In this document: positions 35,646 through 47,899 of the stretch, in pieces | Numbering within the stretch: the first letter of the stretch is position 1 | Layout of the letters: every line of letters begins with the position of its first letter | NCBI GenBank assembly: GCA_018398575.1 | Contig: JAGTXZ010000008.1 | Location: forward strand, 1,054,001-1,118,000 | DNA: 64,000 nt | DNA from: Ampelomyces quisqualis | Lineage: Eukaryota > Ascomycota > Dothideomycetes > Pleosporales > Phaeosphaeriaceae | Reading direction: 5' to 3' | Position numbers and translations under genes: made by a program | The notes under the pieces: model-generated | What the model was told of the DNA's origin: nothing | The model's input: the letters and a program-made list of their open reading frames with translations, nothing else | Databases searched by the model: none

Positions 35646-38600
35646 CCTGTATAAGATTAGTTACTATAGAAACTCTAGTGTGCTGCCTACACAAGAGCAT
35701 AAAATCTAATAGAACTTTTCTTATCTACTAGCTTGTATTAATATAATAGGCTTTAATAGCCAAAAAGCTTAGGTAGTTAGTAGTAGACTAGGCGTTAAGA
35801 GTAATTAAGATTTTTGTTAACTTACTAAGATTAGAAAAAATGTTTTTAGTTACCTACTTGTATTATTCCTAGAGTATAAGAGTAAACTTGTATTAGCTAG
35901 GTATAGTAGTACTAGGCTAGAGAAACTCTATAAAGTAGCAAAATAAAAGTTACTCTAATATTTAAAAGGACTAGTTTCTATTAAGAAGTATACGTATAAT
36001 TTCTAGTTTAAATTACTATATAGTAAACAGTTGCAGAGGTTGTAGACGTAATAGTATAACAAGTAGAAAAGACTGCCTTATATAGATAGATTCTGTAACA
36101 TCTTTGCAACTATTAGACTAAAGGTAGTTACTAAGGTATTTTATCTCTATATACTTATTAGTTAAGTGTTAAAGTATGTACCTACAGTTTAGGCAATATA
36201 CGTGTAGTTTACTACTATTAATATAGGCTCCTTCTTTAAATTAAGTCTATATTATTATAGAACGTTTGGCTCTATCCTACTGTAGATTAGAATTATTAGG
36301 GTCTTAGGCCTATAACGTATTCTGCTACTAGGCATCTTATGCAGCATATACAGTTGCATTGTCTTAAATTAGCTGCCTAAAGACAGACACTATTCTCTTA
36401 ATTCTAGACTTAAGGATTTAGAAGGCGTTAAGTAAAAGATTATAGAGTATTTTAGGTAGATTAGAGTATAGGTTGTCTAGGAGTAAAGGAGAGTTACTTA
36501 GGTCTATTTATGTAATAAAAAAGTGTAATAACTAAGTGTTAATATCTTAAGGAAAAGGAGTAGTAAATTGTAGTAATAATAGAATAGTAATACTACAGTG
36601 TAGTATTACTTTAAGTAAGAGAAGTAGTTGTTCTACTAGAGGCGTTATTCCCCTAGTTAGGGGGTAGATAGTAGAGCTAAACTTTTAGAAATTAAGAAAT
36701 TAGGTTTTACAGTAGTAGTAAAATTGTTAGGTCTTAACTACATTAGGTAATAATCTAGAGCAACTTTAATTATATATGTTACTTAGTGTCTAAACAGCTC
36801 TTTTAAGTACTATTAGAGAACTTCTTCTAAGTACTATTACTCTAATTCTTATTCTTCTTATCTTTATATTTATTAGGTAGTGTCTTATAGTATACTTCTA
36901 GCTCTTTACTAGAATTGTTAACCTCTTCCTTACATTTAGTATTATTGCGTCTCTTAACGTCTAGCCTATTACTATAGAGCTCTAGAGGCTAATTAAACTT
37001 AGAGAGGAGTGTAGGCTTACGCCTTCTAGTAGACTAGTTAGAATAAGTATATAATAAAATAATGTAATAAACTTACTACTAATTCTAATTAGTAACTAGA
37101 GCCAACTTATTAGGCGTTAGCTTATTACAAAATTTTAGCTATTTAGCCTTAGCCTGTAGTGTCTTAAAGCTATTTCTCTTAAGAAGGTGTAGCCTACAAG
37201 TATACTCCTTTTAGAGTATTCTTTCTACAGCTCTACTAGGCCCAAAAACGCAGGTGTAAGCTTAAGCTAACAATTTTTTTTGCTTTAAGTCTAAAATTAC
37301 AGAAGAGAACTCCTTTATAATAACATTATAGGCGTGTATATCAATTTTAATTTAGATAGCCTTCTATTTTTAATTAACTTAAGTAATAGAGGCTGTTAAC
37401 TACTTAGCTTTATATATAAGTAAAACTAACGTAATAAAGAGGTGTAATAACTTACTAGATTACTTGCTATTAAAACGCTTTACTACCTAGGCCTTAAGCT
37501 TATACTTAAGTTTCTTAACTTATTGCCTTAAAGACAACGCTGTGTACCTATTACCTCTCTTAACCTTCTTCTTAAGCTAGTATTTAGCTAATTAGTCTAA
37601 GGACTTAGCCTTTGCAATAGCAGCTAGCTCTCTAGATTGCATAGCGCTGCTGCTAAGATGCCTACTAGAGTTAACTTAGAAATTTATTAGGCAGCCTTAC
37701 TTTAGAGTATTACTACTACAAGAGTTAAGGATATAGCTAATCTCCTTATCCCTAGAAGTAAAACCCTAGACAAATTAGTATAATTTATAGCAAAGTTCTA
37801 AGAATATTACTATTATAAGCTAGGCCTACTTCTCTTTCTTGAAATTTAGCAGGATTTAAACAGGAATAGGCAGCAGAAAGCCCTTAGGCTTGTTAACAAC
37901 CTTAATTTCCTTAGACTTAACAGATTCTATAGTAATAAGTGTAATAAAGCAATATAATAAAGCGCGTTACTATTACAAGCGTATAGCTTTAGTATTTTAT
38001 TTTAGAAGCCTATAACTAATAACGCAGTAAGTTAGTCTATGCGTACATAGGCTACTAGCGTGCTTTCTGCCTACTACCTGCGCTTACTACCTTCTAGCCT
38101 ATTTTATATAAATAACAAACAAGTCTATAGAAATCTACTCTTTAATTTTAATATATAGCTGGAATAAAAGCTAGCGCAATTTAAGGTAGGCCTATAAGTT
38201 AACACAGTTTTTTATTATGTTCTAGTCTTCTAGTAGCGCTGCTAGTTTCAAATTAGCTCCTATAGAAATTTTACACTAAGATCTAATTCCCTGTGCCAAG
38301 CCTGCCTACTGCTTATTTACTAGGCACTAAAATAACCTAAATTACTACAATATTAAATCTATAACTCTATAACACTACTACTATAGCTCTAAGAAAACGC
38401 AAATCTAAAGTTAATAACGCTGTTACTAGGAGCACTATAGTTGCTAAAGATCTAGCTAGTAAGGCTGCTAGGAAATCTGCTAAGAAAAGCCTAGCCGCAA
38501 AAACTTAAAAAGCAGCTTCTAAAAAAAAAGGCACCTTAAGCTAGGTAGTAGTTTATTATAATTCTTTATTACACTTACTTACTTACTACCTAAAGCTATG

Positions 38601-39300
38601 TTACTTAAAGAGATCTGCTAATACTAAAAGTCTACTAAGCTTCTTATCTGTAAGCTACTCTTCTAGTAACTCCTACGCAAAATAGCTTAAGACTATACCT
38701 AAACTACTAGTAGTAATATTTGCTTCTAAAAATTAGCTATTAAGGTAGCTTAAGAGGCTACTAAGGCCTATATAGTTAGCTTTTTTAAGGGTTTGTTTTC
38801 TTTACCTTCTTCTAACAAAATTCTAATTTAATAGAGATATAAACATAAACGCAATTCGCGTAAAAAGAGTTACTATATAGGCAAAGGATGTTAGTCTTGC
38901 GCTAAGGTATTATTAGAGGTTTAGCTCTTATTAAGTAATTACGTAGTAGATCTAGAATCCTCTATATTTATATATATTAGAAATAAAGATCTAATTTCCT
39001 ATTCTTTATAATAAAAATCTGTAATTACTATGCTATTTTTAATATCCCTAGTAGAGTTTTGCCTCTGTAAAATCTTGTATATATTTAGAAACCTAATCTT
39101 ATTAAATTAGTAGGTATATACTTCTAATTTTATTTAATTACGCAAAAGTTATGCAACCTAACTCTAACCTACAATTAATTACCTCTAACCTAACCTCTAC
39201 CTACTTTTAGTGTAGATTATATAGGTAGAGGTTAGGTTAGAGGTAGAGTCTTACGTAAAGGTACCTAACTCTAACTCAACCTCTACCTTTTTACTGCTGT
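35646..39300. other. RIP-degraded repeats with coding traces on both strands
   Basis: On the plus strand about 35900-36900 reads as one degraded protein, with an undisturbed stretch LPKDRHYSLNSRLKDLEG near 36378-36431. On the minus strand about 37000-38000 shows Lys/Asn-rich charged protein, for example KAKSLDXLAKYXLKKKVKRG near 37560-37620. I recognise neither. Nothing intact is present. Confidence 0.35.
39181..39244. repeat. Perfect 22-bp inverted repeat (hairpin) in CTAACCT-rich sequence
   Basis: The arm at 39181-39202 is the exact reverse complement of the arm at 39223-39244, separated by a 20-base loop. Flanking sequence (39150-39290) contains further AACCTCTAAC/CCTAACTC motifs. The perfect arms stand out in a region otherwise scrambled by point mutation. 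It may mark the end of a transposon such as a foldback or Helitron-like element; that is speculation. Confidence 0.8.
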
Positions 39301-39309
39301 AAAAATAGT

Positions 39310-41614
39310 TATTAAGTTATTTTAAAACTACTAATACTAGTTATAGATAGCATTATAAGAGAAGATAACCTTCTTAAAGATATATAGCTCTAAAGTCTTA
39401 TTACTATAATAGCTAAAAAAGATTAGCTTTGCTAGAGATATCTAGGTAATAGACTAAGAGGTAGGCAAAGAGGCTATTAGAGTTAGCGTATAATACTAAG
39501 CAATCTAAGCTTAAAACTTGTTATTACCTATACTCTAAGTCTTAACTAGCTTACTATAAGCCTAGAGACTTGTTAGAACTTTAATATATAACTTAGGAAA
39601 GCCTAAGTTGTTGTTAAAGAAGCCTAGGTTGCTGTTAAGAAAGCCTAAGCTATTATTAAAGAAGCTAGGCAAATCCCTAGAGGTTAACTATACTATATTA
39701 TAGAACTTATTACTAAACTCTAAAGTAACAGTAATAGGTAAATATAATAGGCGTAGAATTAGGCTACGTAAGTAAAGATTTTAGAGTAACGCGTATTTAA
39801 GCTGCTAAAGAAGCTTATTAATTATAGCTAGAGTAGTAGCGTTAGGCAAAGGTAATACAAGAGTTATTAGAAGAGTTTAAAGAGCTAGCAAAAGTCTCTT
39901 AGCAACTATAGGCTTAGCAAATAGCTCTTAGAATAGCAGTAGCTTAGGCAACAGCTTATATACTATAGCTAAAGCCTTAGTAGACTTACTAGATAGAAGA
40001 GAAGTAAGAGAGTACTATAGGCTACTCTTAGAACTAGGCTATAGCCTATAGAGAGATTAAGGAGCAGGTAGAGGTAGCGTTAGGCACAGTAGAAAGCAAA
40101 TAAGCAGGCGATATTAAGTAGCAGCGTAGAAATCTATACTAAGTAAGGTAAAAGTAAGCTTAAAAAGAAAGTATAAGAGTATAAATAAGAAGTAAAGTAG
40201 AGGATTTAAAAAGGCTAGTAACGCATAGTTAAAACAACGCGCCTAATAACGCGCTAGTTAAGTAAGAGAAAAATAGCAAACAGTAGTAATAGAGTACTAG
40301 TTAATTAGGAAATAGAAAAGAAAAGAAGCTTCTTTTTTATAGAAGAGAAAAGAAAGTAGTACTCTTAGGCACAGCTATAAACTCTAAAGATACTTTAAAA
40401 AAGAAGAGTTAATTCTATAAAAAGCTACTACAAAAACAAGATTTATAATAGAAAACTTTAATTATTAGAGAAGTTATTTAGACTACCTAGCCTATTAGTT
40501 AAGACACTTATATTAATATCTCTAACTAAACGATTACTATTACTAGCTTTTAGGCTAGTATTATTAACGCTACGCTTTGCACTAGTTAAAGGCCTACTAA
40601 CATTAAGCTAAGCTAAAGCCTTATTAGTAACAGCATTATTAGCATTCTTCTTAATATTCTTATTAACTACAGCTAACATAGGATCTAAGTAAGCCTTCTT
40701 ATAAGGCAACTTATTAACTCTACAGCTCTTTATAGATAGACTAGAAATATAACACTTACTAGAAGAAGAAGTGCCTAAATGCTCTTTAGAGTTATAGCTA
40801 GCTTTAGAAAAGTTTTTAGACACCTTGCTAGCATTAAAGTCTAGGCTTTAATAAGCTTTCTTAGCTAACAACTATATAAAAGCTAATAGCCTAGACTTAA
40901 TTAGAGCTCTAAAGCTACTAAGTTTCTTTACTAGAGTTAATAAACTACAATTACACAAATTCTTAGAGAGTAAGTTATTAAGAATAAGAGGGCTAAGTGT
41001 AATATAGAAGAGCTTAACAGCTCTAGTGCTCTTAACACTATATAGAATAACTAGAGCGCTTATAAATAATTAGTAAATAACTCTAAAAAATAATAAAAAA
41101 GAAAAACTAAAAAGGTGTTAGCAACTCATAATTTATTAAATACTACTCTTTGGTAGAAGAAAATAAGTAGTTACTACAAGTACTATTGTTTAGCAGCTTA
41201 CTCTAGAACTTAAACTATATACATAAGCTAGTAGACTTAAACGTCTAACTAGCTCTTATGCAGTAACTATATAAGTGCTTAGACTTATCTTTAATAGAAG
41301 CTATATTAATAGCGCAGTTAGTATAGCTTAAGATTAAGCTCTTAATATAAGCGTTATAGATCTTATACTTCTTAGCTCTAGAGTTGTTCTTAAGTCTAAA
41401 GTAATTGCCTAGAGTAGAAAGTAACTTGTTAATATACAGAGCCCTATTAGTCTTAATAACTAAGCTTACCCATTTAGCTTCTAAATAAGAGCTAATAGTA
41501 AGTAGTAATAGATAAAGCCTAAATGGTTTTCCTATAGACTTAAGAGTAATAAACACTAACTAGAGCTTAGTAATAAGAAAGTAGCTGAGTTTTCTATCTT
41601 TGTTTAATTTAACT
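39310..41614 (-). pseudogene. Second copy of element A antisense region (fragment)
   Basis: This stretch is similar along its whole length to 11649-13968 of element A, in the same orientation. On the left similarity fades near 39310. On the right it stops exactly at a TA where a TIR element begins (41615-41616), and the matching place in A also has TA (13968-13969), so the DNA transposon inserted there. Minus-strand segments 41245-41556 (103 codons) and 40608-40823 (71 codons) are free of stops. The protein is Ser/Lys-rich in the middle and not recognised. Confidence 0.8.
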
Positions 41615-41616
41615 AT

Positions 41617-43760
41617 GTTAGGAAAATTTAACGTTGTTAGAGTTAGCAACATCTGCAATACTATTAACATAACTATACTACTAGCTACTAGATAGTTCTT
41701 AACTATACTCTACTGTACTAAGTAATAATAGTAATACCTAGTATACTATTATTAGTAGCCTAGTTTATAGTTCTTATGTTTAATATAGCTTTATACTATC
41801 TGCACAACTATATTACTAGTTAGCAGCCTACTCTTAACTATACCTTACTATAATTTAAGTCTAAAGTAATCTCTTTAATAGCGCGATCACTTAGTTTAGG
41901 TTTTGCTGTAAATCTATACTATCCTTACGCTTTAAATTAATTTTGCGTTACGTCTACGTATATACTTCTTTTGTAATACTCTTTATATTCTTATGTTCCT
42001 AAGACTAGGCTTTATATCTACTTAGGTATTTTTTATTCTATAGCTTTACATAGTAGTCTACTGTACTTTATAGTTCTACTACTTAATTTACCTAATTTAC
42101 ACTAGCGTCTTAAGCTTTATAGGAATTTTCTTGTTATAATTCTACTAAATCTCTTTTTCTTACGTTGTTATACCTTGCAGACTACTGCGTAATAATATCT
42201 TTACGTTCTACTTTTTTAGAACTTTTGTTTCTAGATTGCTCTCTAGGTTGTATAGAATAATACTCTTATATATAGCTGGTAGCCAGCCTAGTTAATATAC
42301 TCTAAACATAAATTAGTCTTAAGTGCTCTATTTTTCTTAAGGCTCTGCAATTATAACCTTATATACCTTAATTCGCGTAATAGCTTCTATAAATGCTATT
42401 AACGCTACTAAAATAAGTATTAAGTCTAGGTCCTTCTATTTTGCTAACATAGCGTCTATTTTAAACTTTAGTATTCCTTTTCTTAGTAGAAGAACTATAT
42501 CTTTACTAATTTTTTTTTAAAGCTCTATCTAGAGCACTAGTTATACACATAGTTTGTATAAACTAATAAAGATTTTAGCCTAAACGTTACGTAGTACTGT
42601 TTAATTATCTGCTAGGCCTCTCTAATTCAAATTAGGTCTAGTTTTAATATAAGTTCTTTTAGCTTTTAGCTTAATTAACTTGTACTTTGCACTATATATA
42701 AGTAGTAAGTTAAGGTTTTTAGTAAATATTTCTTTGTCTAGCTGCTAGAAGTGCTATTAGATATATGTTAATATAAACTGCTTAGTTTTCTTACTTCCTT
42801 TGCTTTTAAACAGCGCAGCCTTAAGCTAGGCTAGTATTAGAAATGTTATAATGCTTTGCATCTTAGCGCAGTTAAATATACATATACTCTTAGCTTTTGC
42901 GCTATTTAGTTCTTCTTATAGTAGTACTATCTTATATCTTATTATTGCGTTAGCTATAACTAATTAAAAGTTATTTATTTAGCATAGCTAGTAGAACGTT
43001 AAAAAGTTACCCTTGATGCCTAAAATCTTCTAGCCCTATAGGTCTTGCGTAACTAGAGTTTAACGCAGTATAAACCTTACTGTAATCTTCTTTTCTAACG
43101 CTATAAGCGCTATATACTTAAGAGAATTAAGCACGTTTTTAACTTCTTCTTATACCTTAGATAAGTAGGTATCCTAGCCCTTTGCTATAGCTAGGCCTAA
43201 TATCTTTCTTTTCTCTTTTATATCTATAATTTTCTTAATACTTGTGTATATAGAGTAAGTAGTAGTAAACTGTTTAAAACTGTTTATATTATTCTTCTTA
43301 CCTATAAGATAGTACTAGTTTTAAAAGTTTTTATTATCTTGTAGTCTACTAAGCGCTAGAGACATAAAAATAAGTATCTTGTAGAAAGTCTTCTCTATTA
43401 GTGTACCTAAGAGAGCCTAGGCTTTCTACTAATAACTATAGTTTCTACTTTAAATAGTCTTATACAAGTTACTTATAATAGTTTTCTTAGATTTATAGTT
43501 ATAGAACTTATTAAAGATAATACGTTCTTATATTACTATATAGCTAGAAATATTAAAGGTGTCTTTTACACTTACTTTACTACCTCTTAATAATATTTTA
43601 CGTATAGTTATAAGTCTTATAGTTTAGTATTTATTAAGTATACGTTTTACTAATATTGTATAGCTATATAGAATTATAAATTAGCTAGTAGATAGTACTA
43701 AATAGTGCGTAGTTGTATTTAAGTAGACTTTTAGTATATAGTATTCTTAGATATACTATA
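41617..43760 (-). mobile_element. Truncated inverted copy of SNF2-bearing TIR element
   Basis: The element begins with TGTTAGGAAAAT after TA (41615-41616) and runs inward through sequence that is the reverse complement of 33478-35643. That includes the SNF2 C-terminal region; for example the reverse complement of the A-E-P segment lies near 42340-42355. It is cut off at 43760, where the LTR of copy D starts. It is heavily RIP-mutated, with no intact frame. Confidence 0.85.
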
Positions 43761-44358
43761 TGTAGCGACGCAGGTAGGTACAGCTATTAGGATTGAATTG
43801 GATACGTATCAGAGGCATATAGGAGTGCGTGTTGTATCAGGAATTCTAGATTAGCTATACACCTATAGGTCTTTTACAAAAGAACAAGAGAAACTTGTCT
43901 TCTATCTAATGCTATAGGCTTATATTTATAGTAGGCGTAGGAGCTAAGTTAAAGCGCTGTTAGAGCGCTATTAGTCCTAATCTACTAGCCCCCTATATAA
44001 TCTGTTACTAAGCCTTTATAAGGTATTAGATGTAATATATGTTTGCATGTGCTTGTTACATTACCTTTCTTCTTAAAATCAATAGTCTCTATTAATTGGG
44101 TCTGTATTAGTATTGTCTTAGATACCTTCTAAATTTTCTAAAAGTCTTATTTACCTTAACTTTGGAATTCTAATAACGCGTTGTAGCTGTTTGTTGTTGT
44201 TATACTTAGCGCGGCAACGCGTTTGTTATTTTAACTTTACCTAGAGTTCTAGGAGCATATATACAAGGCTGGCCCTTAGTATACTACTTTTTTACACTCT
44301 CTCTCTACACGTTTGTATACCTACTGCTATCTAACTACCTTCCTAATTTAATTATTAG
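43761..44358 (-). mobile_element. Truncated B-family element D, left piece (3' LTR and inner flank)
   Basis: A 300-bp LTR (43761-44060) begins TGTAGCGACG and ends GCTTGTTACA. It is followed by the same inner sequence as element B's 3' side (B 16747-17046). Element C interrupts it at 44359, and the remainder continues at 51262. Confidence 0.92.
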
Positions 44359-44640
44359 TGTAAGAGGTTTGTATAGCAGCAAAGTTACAAGATAACAATA
44401 GCTGTATAGGTAGAAGTAAGTTAATTCCTGTTCTGCAATTTTAGTGCAGAACTCTCCTTTTGTAGATACAACTAGACACGTATCCTTACAACAGAAATGC
44501 ACTAGGCCTGCGCTAGCGTAGCGCTGTTAAGGCGCTAGGGCAGCTATATGCGTTCTACGCGTAAAGACGCTAGGGTAGCGTTGTTGTAGCGCAGGCGCGT
44601 TGCTGCGCAGCCAATAGCTTTACGCTGTAACATCCTTACA
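44359..44640 (-). repeat. 3' LTR of element C
   Basis: It is 282 bp. A GC-rich, self-complementary section (about 44505-44610) contains CCTGCGCT and its reverse complement AGCGCAGG around repeated GCGCTAG/TAGCGCT motifs. It differs from 50980-51261 by transitions. Confidence 0.95.
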
Positions 44641-44830
44641 ATTATTCTCTTTCTTCTAGAATTACTGTCCTAGCAATTTGTATAACGTTAGGTTTGTAGG
44701 CGTGTACCTAACGTTGTTGTTATAGGGCCTGTTTGCTGTGTAGCTGTTGTTGTGCCAAGACTAAAACTCTAGGTAAATCTAAGAGGCAGCTAGTAGCTAT
44801 AGTAATAGTAGAAATATAGCAAAACTTTGT

Positions 44831-46015
44831 GTGCGTAATCTCCTCTGCTTCTTTAGTAACAACTGCATTATTCTGCTACTATATTATCTACTAGCTCTAC
44901 GCTGTTGTAACTACGTTGCACCTATATTAATTACTATAAGTACTACGCCTGCTCTGCCTGCTACTTCTACTATCTCTATAAGTAGTGTAACGCTAGTGTT
45001 GCAACGTTGCTAACCTAGTGCTTAGGCTACGCCTGTTGCCTGCTGTAGTAGCGTTCCTAATATTAAGTTAGTAATTTTGATTTGCCTCTACTGCGCTAAG
45101 AGCTTAAGGCTTACTAGCACCTATTGTAACCTTGTAGTTAGTAGCCTACGCTGCAGCCTCTGCTAGGGCAAGCAGAAGCCTTGCTCTAAGGTCCCTGCCA
45201 ATTTTGTTAAGGGCTGGAATACTATCTACTAGCAGTAGCAGCGCCTTACTGCTAAGGAGGAGCCTAATCCTATTACAGTTAACGCGTAGGAGACGTTGCT
45301 GCGCTAGTAGACTAGCTTAGTAGAGCTTTTCCTGCGCACAGAGGTTAAGCATAGAGGCTGTTGTTAGCCTAAGAGCAACAAGATCTAGATTCTGCAGGTT
45401 AAGGCAACTAACTACCTGTCTACTACAGTAGAAGGCATTCTTAACCTGCTGCAGGCTTAGGTAAGTTATTTTTCCTATTCCTTGCAGTTGCTGCGCTAGC
45501 GTTCTAACAGCGTTTAGGCTAACCTTTCTCTACTTAGCAAGGCAGATGCGCAGTCTAATTCTAACCTTAATCTAGAAGAGTAGGAGTCTTCTACTAGGTC
45601 TAAGCCTAGGTCTAAGGGTAGTAGCAGTAGTAAGGGTAGGAATAGGGATAAAACCTTTCCCTAAGAGAGCCCTAGCCCTATGCCTTCTTCTAAGAAGAAG
45701 GGCAAGGGTAAGGCTAAGGCTAAGGCTAAGGCTAAGCCTAAGGCTAAACCTAAGCCTAAGCCTAAGGGCAAGAAGCGCCTAGCTTTAGCTAGTCCTGCTA
45801 AGGAGCCTGCGTCTAAGCGCGTTAAGGGCTTAGATCTATTAGGTTGCCTAGTGCGCGCTGCAACAGCGTTAGCAAGGAGCAAGGTCCTATTAGAGTTAGG
45901 TAATGCTGTCTTTTAGGAACAGCAGGAGGAGGAGGCTAGGAGGCTTAGTAATAATTTACTAGGCTCTCTAAGCTTCTATAAGGGTAAGGAGGATAACAAG
46001 GACTTCCTAGAGTAA
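44831..46015 (+). pseudogene. Convergent accessory ORF of element C: Zn2Cys6-like cluster with basic tail
   Basis: A single plus-strand frame runs from about 44831 to TAA at 46013-46015 (about 394 codons), antisense to pol, broken almost only by TAG. Reading order: a Ser/Thr/Pro-rich N-terminus; a cysteine cluster at 45083-45200 with spacing C-X2-C-X10-C-X8-C-X2-C-X6-C; an intact VPANFVKGWN; a Ser/Arg/Lys-rich stretch; a Lys-Ala-Pro tail at 45698-45771 like the tail of histone H1; and an acidic C-terminus. The second half of the cluster fits fungal Zn2Cys6 spacing; the first half is longer than canonical. It is probably a DNA- or RNA-binding accessory protein (inference). No ATG is secure, because ATG-to-ATA is a RIP change. 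Confidence 0.72.
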
Positions 46016-46099
46016 GATAGCGTTTGTGCCTAGTTGTGTTGTTAGGGCGCTAGCAGTGCGCTAGTAAGGCGCCTTTGTTTTCCTATGTTTTTCCTTTTT

Positions 46100-47600
46100 T
46101 TTTTGTATATTAATTGTATAAGTAATTAATCTCCTCTCTAGTTATACTTTTCTATAAGTAATTTGTCTATATCTTTTTAATTAACCTATTTGTTATATTC
46201 TAAGGGCTAGCCTTTCTATTTTACTAGGTAATTTACTAAACGCCTGTTGCGCCTCTTTGCTAATACAGCTTTAACCTTATAGCGTTATTATAGCTTCTTA
46301 CTGTTGTCTAGATTGACAGGCCTAGGTAAGGTTAACTCTTCTTCTTTTCTAGCTACAAACAGCTAAAGCAAGGAGGTGTAGAATACTAGGTAGATTCTTA
46401 TATGCGATAGGAGTAAGATCCTAAAAGCTTATAATCCAATTTGCTCTTCTACTAGGAAGAGGCCTATCTAGCGCAGCGACAGCTTTCTGCTAGCGCTGCG
46501 CAGGCGCAGATGCTTTGTTAATAAGAGGACTATATCCTCTAGTCTAAACTCTTAAGGCCTGTGTTTCTTGTTGTAATATTGCTCCTAGTATTGCAAGCTT
46601 TTGTTCTAGTAATTGGCTAAAGCGTCCTAAGTTTGTATAAGCTTCTGCAACCTTTGTTTAATGCTAGGAACTTTAGTAGGCGCTGTTGGCTTGCAGTTAA
46701 GGCGTGGGTAGAACCTGTAGTAGGCAAAGAATAGAGATACTTCTAATGTAGCCTGTCTAGCATTGTTGTATGCAAACTCTGCTAGTAACAGAAGGTGTAC
46801 CCAATTATTAGGTTAATTGCCTACAAAAGCCCTTAAGTATTGCTCTAGCGTTTAATTTTAACGCTCTGTTTAGCTGTCTATTTGTAGATAGAAGGTAGTG
46901 CTAAGCTAGCGCTTTACCTTTGCTACAAAGCAGAAGTCTGCCTAAAACTGCAAAGTAAAGACACTTCCTTAGTCTAATACAATACCTTTGGGCAAGCTAA
47001 AGAATTATACAACATGTTCTAGAAACAGATCTGCTAATTGTAAGGCAGTAACTGTTTTTTGTGTAAGAATATACTTAGCTATTTTTGTATACCTGTTAAC
47101 TACAACAAGTATTGCGTTGTACACAACGCTGTAGCGCTTGGCAAGTAGTAGGCCTGTAACAAAATCTATTGTAATTTCTTACTATAGTCTCTAAGGTTAG
47201 GGGAGCGCGTTTAACACGCTAGTAGAGCGCTGCTTAGGCAACTTTGTGCCTTAGCACACTAAGTAAGAGTTAATGTACTCCTTAAGCTCTTTCTTAAGCC
47301 TAGGCCAATAGTAGTATTAGGCTACAAGCTCAAGCGTTTTGGCTTGCCTAAAATAGCTAGCAAGTAGATTGTTGTAATACAGCTTAAGGAGCTTAGCTCT
47401 AAGGGCTAGCTCTAGTAGAATATATAATTAGTCCTTAAACTAAAGGCTACCTAAAGTGTTAAGCTTCTAGTGCCTTAGGCGTTTACTATTGCCTTAACAG
47501 GCAGACGCTAGGGATTTAACGTCTCTGTGTATTGCAACTACTTCTAGGTTACTCTGTTGTGCTTGTACACAGATCTTAAAGAAGGACTTAGAGAGTTCCT
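46100..47600 (-). pseudogene. Integrase and chromodomain of element C
   Basis: Minus-strand reading gives integrase segments near 46850 (degraded S-T-x-Y-x-Q-x-D-x-Q-T-E) and LLLAEFAYNNARQATLEVSL near 46720-46790. The tail is YNKKHRP with LRLRSASRKLSLR near 46480-46560. It is followed by a chromodomain, VLAKRRNRRLVNYLVK (about 46200-46260). Trp codons appear as TAG. The element would have integrated into marked chromatin. The order matches chromoviruses. Confidence 0.9.
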
Positions 47601-47899
47601 TATAAGCTAACCTCTCTAAGGCTGCAGCTCTTGCTTGTAACTGTGTAACCCTTTGGGCTATTACTAGTCTACTCTTAGGAATCTCTTAATTAGGGCTGTA
47701 GCTTGTAGCTGTTGCCTTAACGCTGTGCGCTAGGCTTATAGAAACATCTTTATTAAGATATAGAGTGCCTGCTTGCTATTAAGCTGTTGTCTAGCTTTCT
47801 ACTAACGCTAGCTTCTCTCTAAGTAGCTTAGCTTAGGTTTCTACCAGCTGCAACTTCTTTTGCAGTGCTAGCAATATGTCTAATAGTTAAACATCTAGC

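Noticed and set aside
45661..45882. Minus-strand 73-codon stretch with Leu/Ala/Gly repeats
   Set aside because: It is the complement of the Lys-Ala-Pro tail of the plus-strand accessory ORF.
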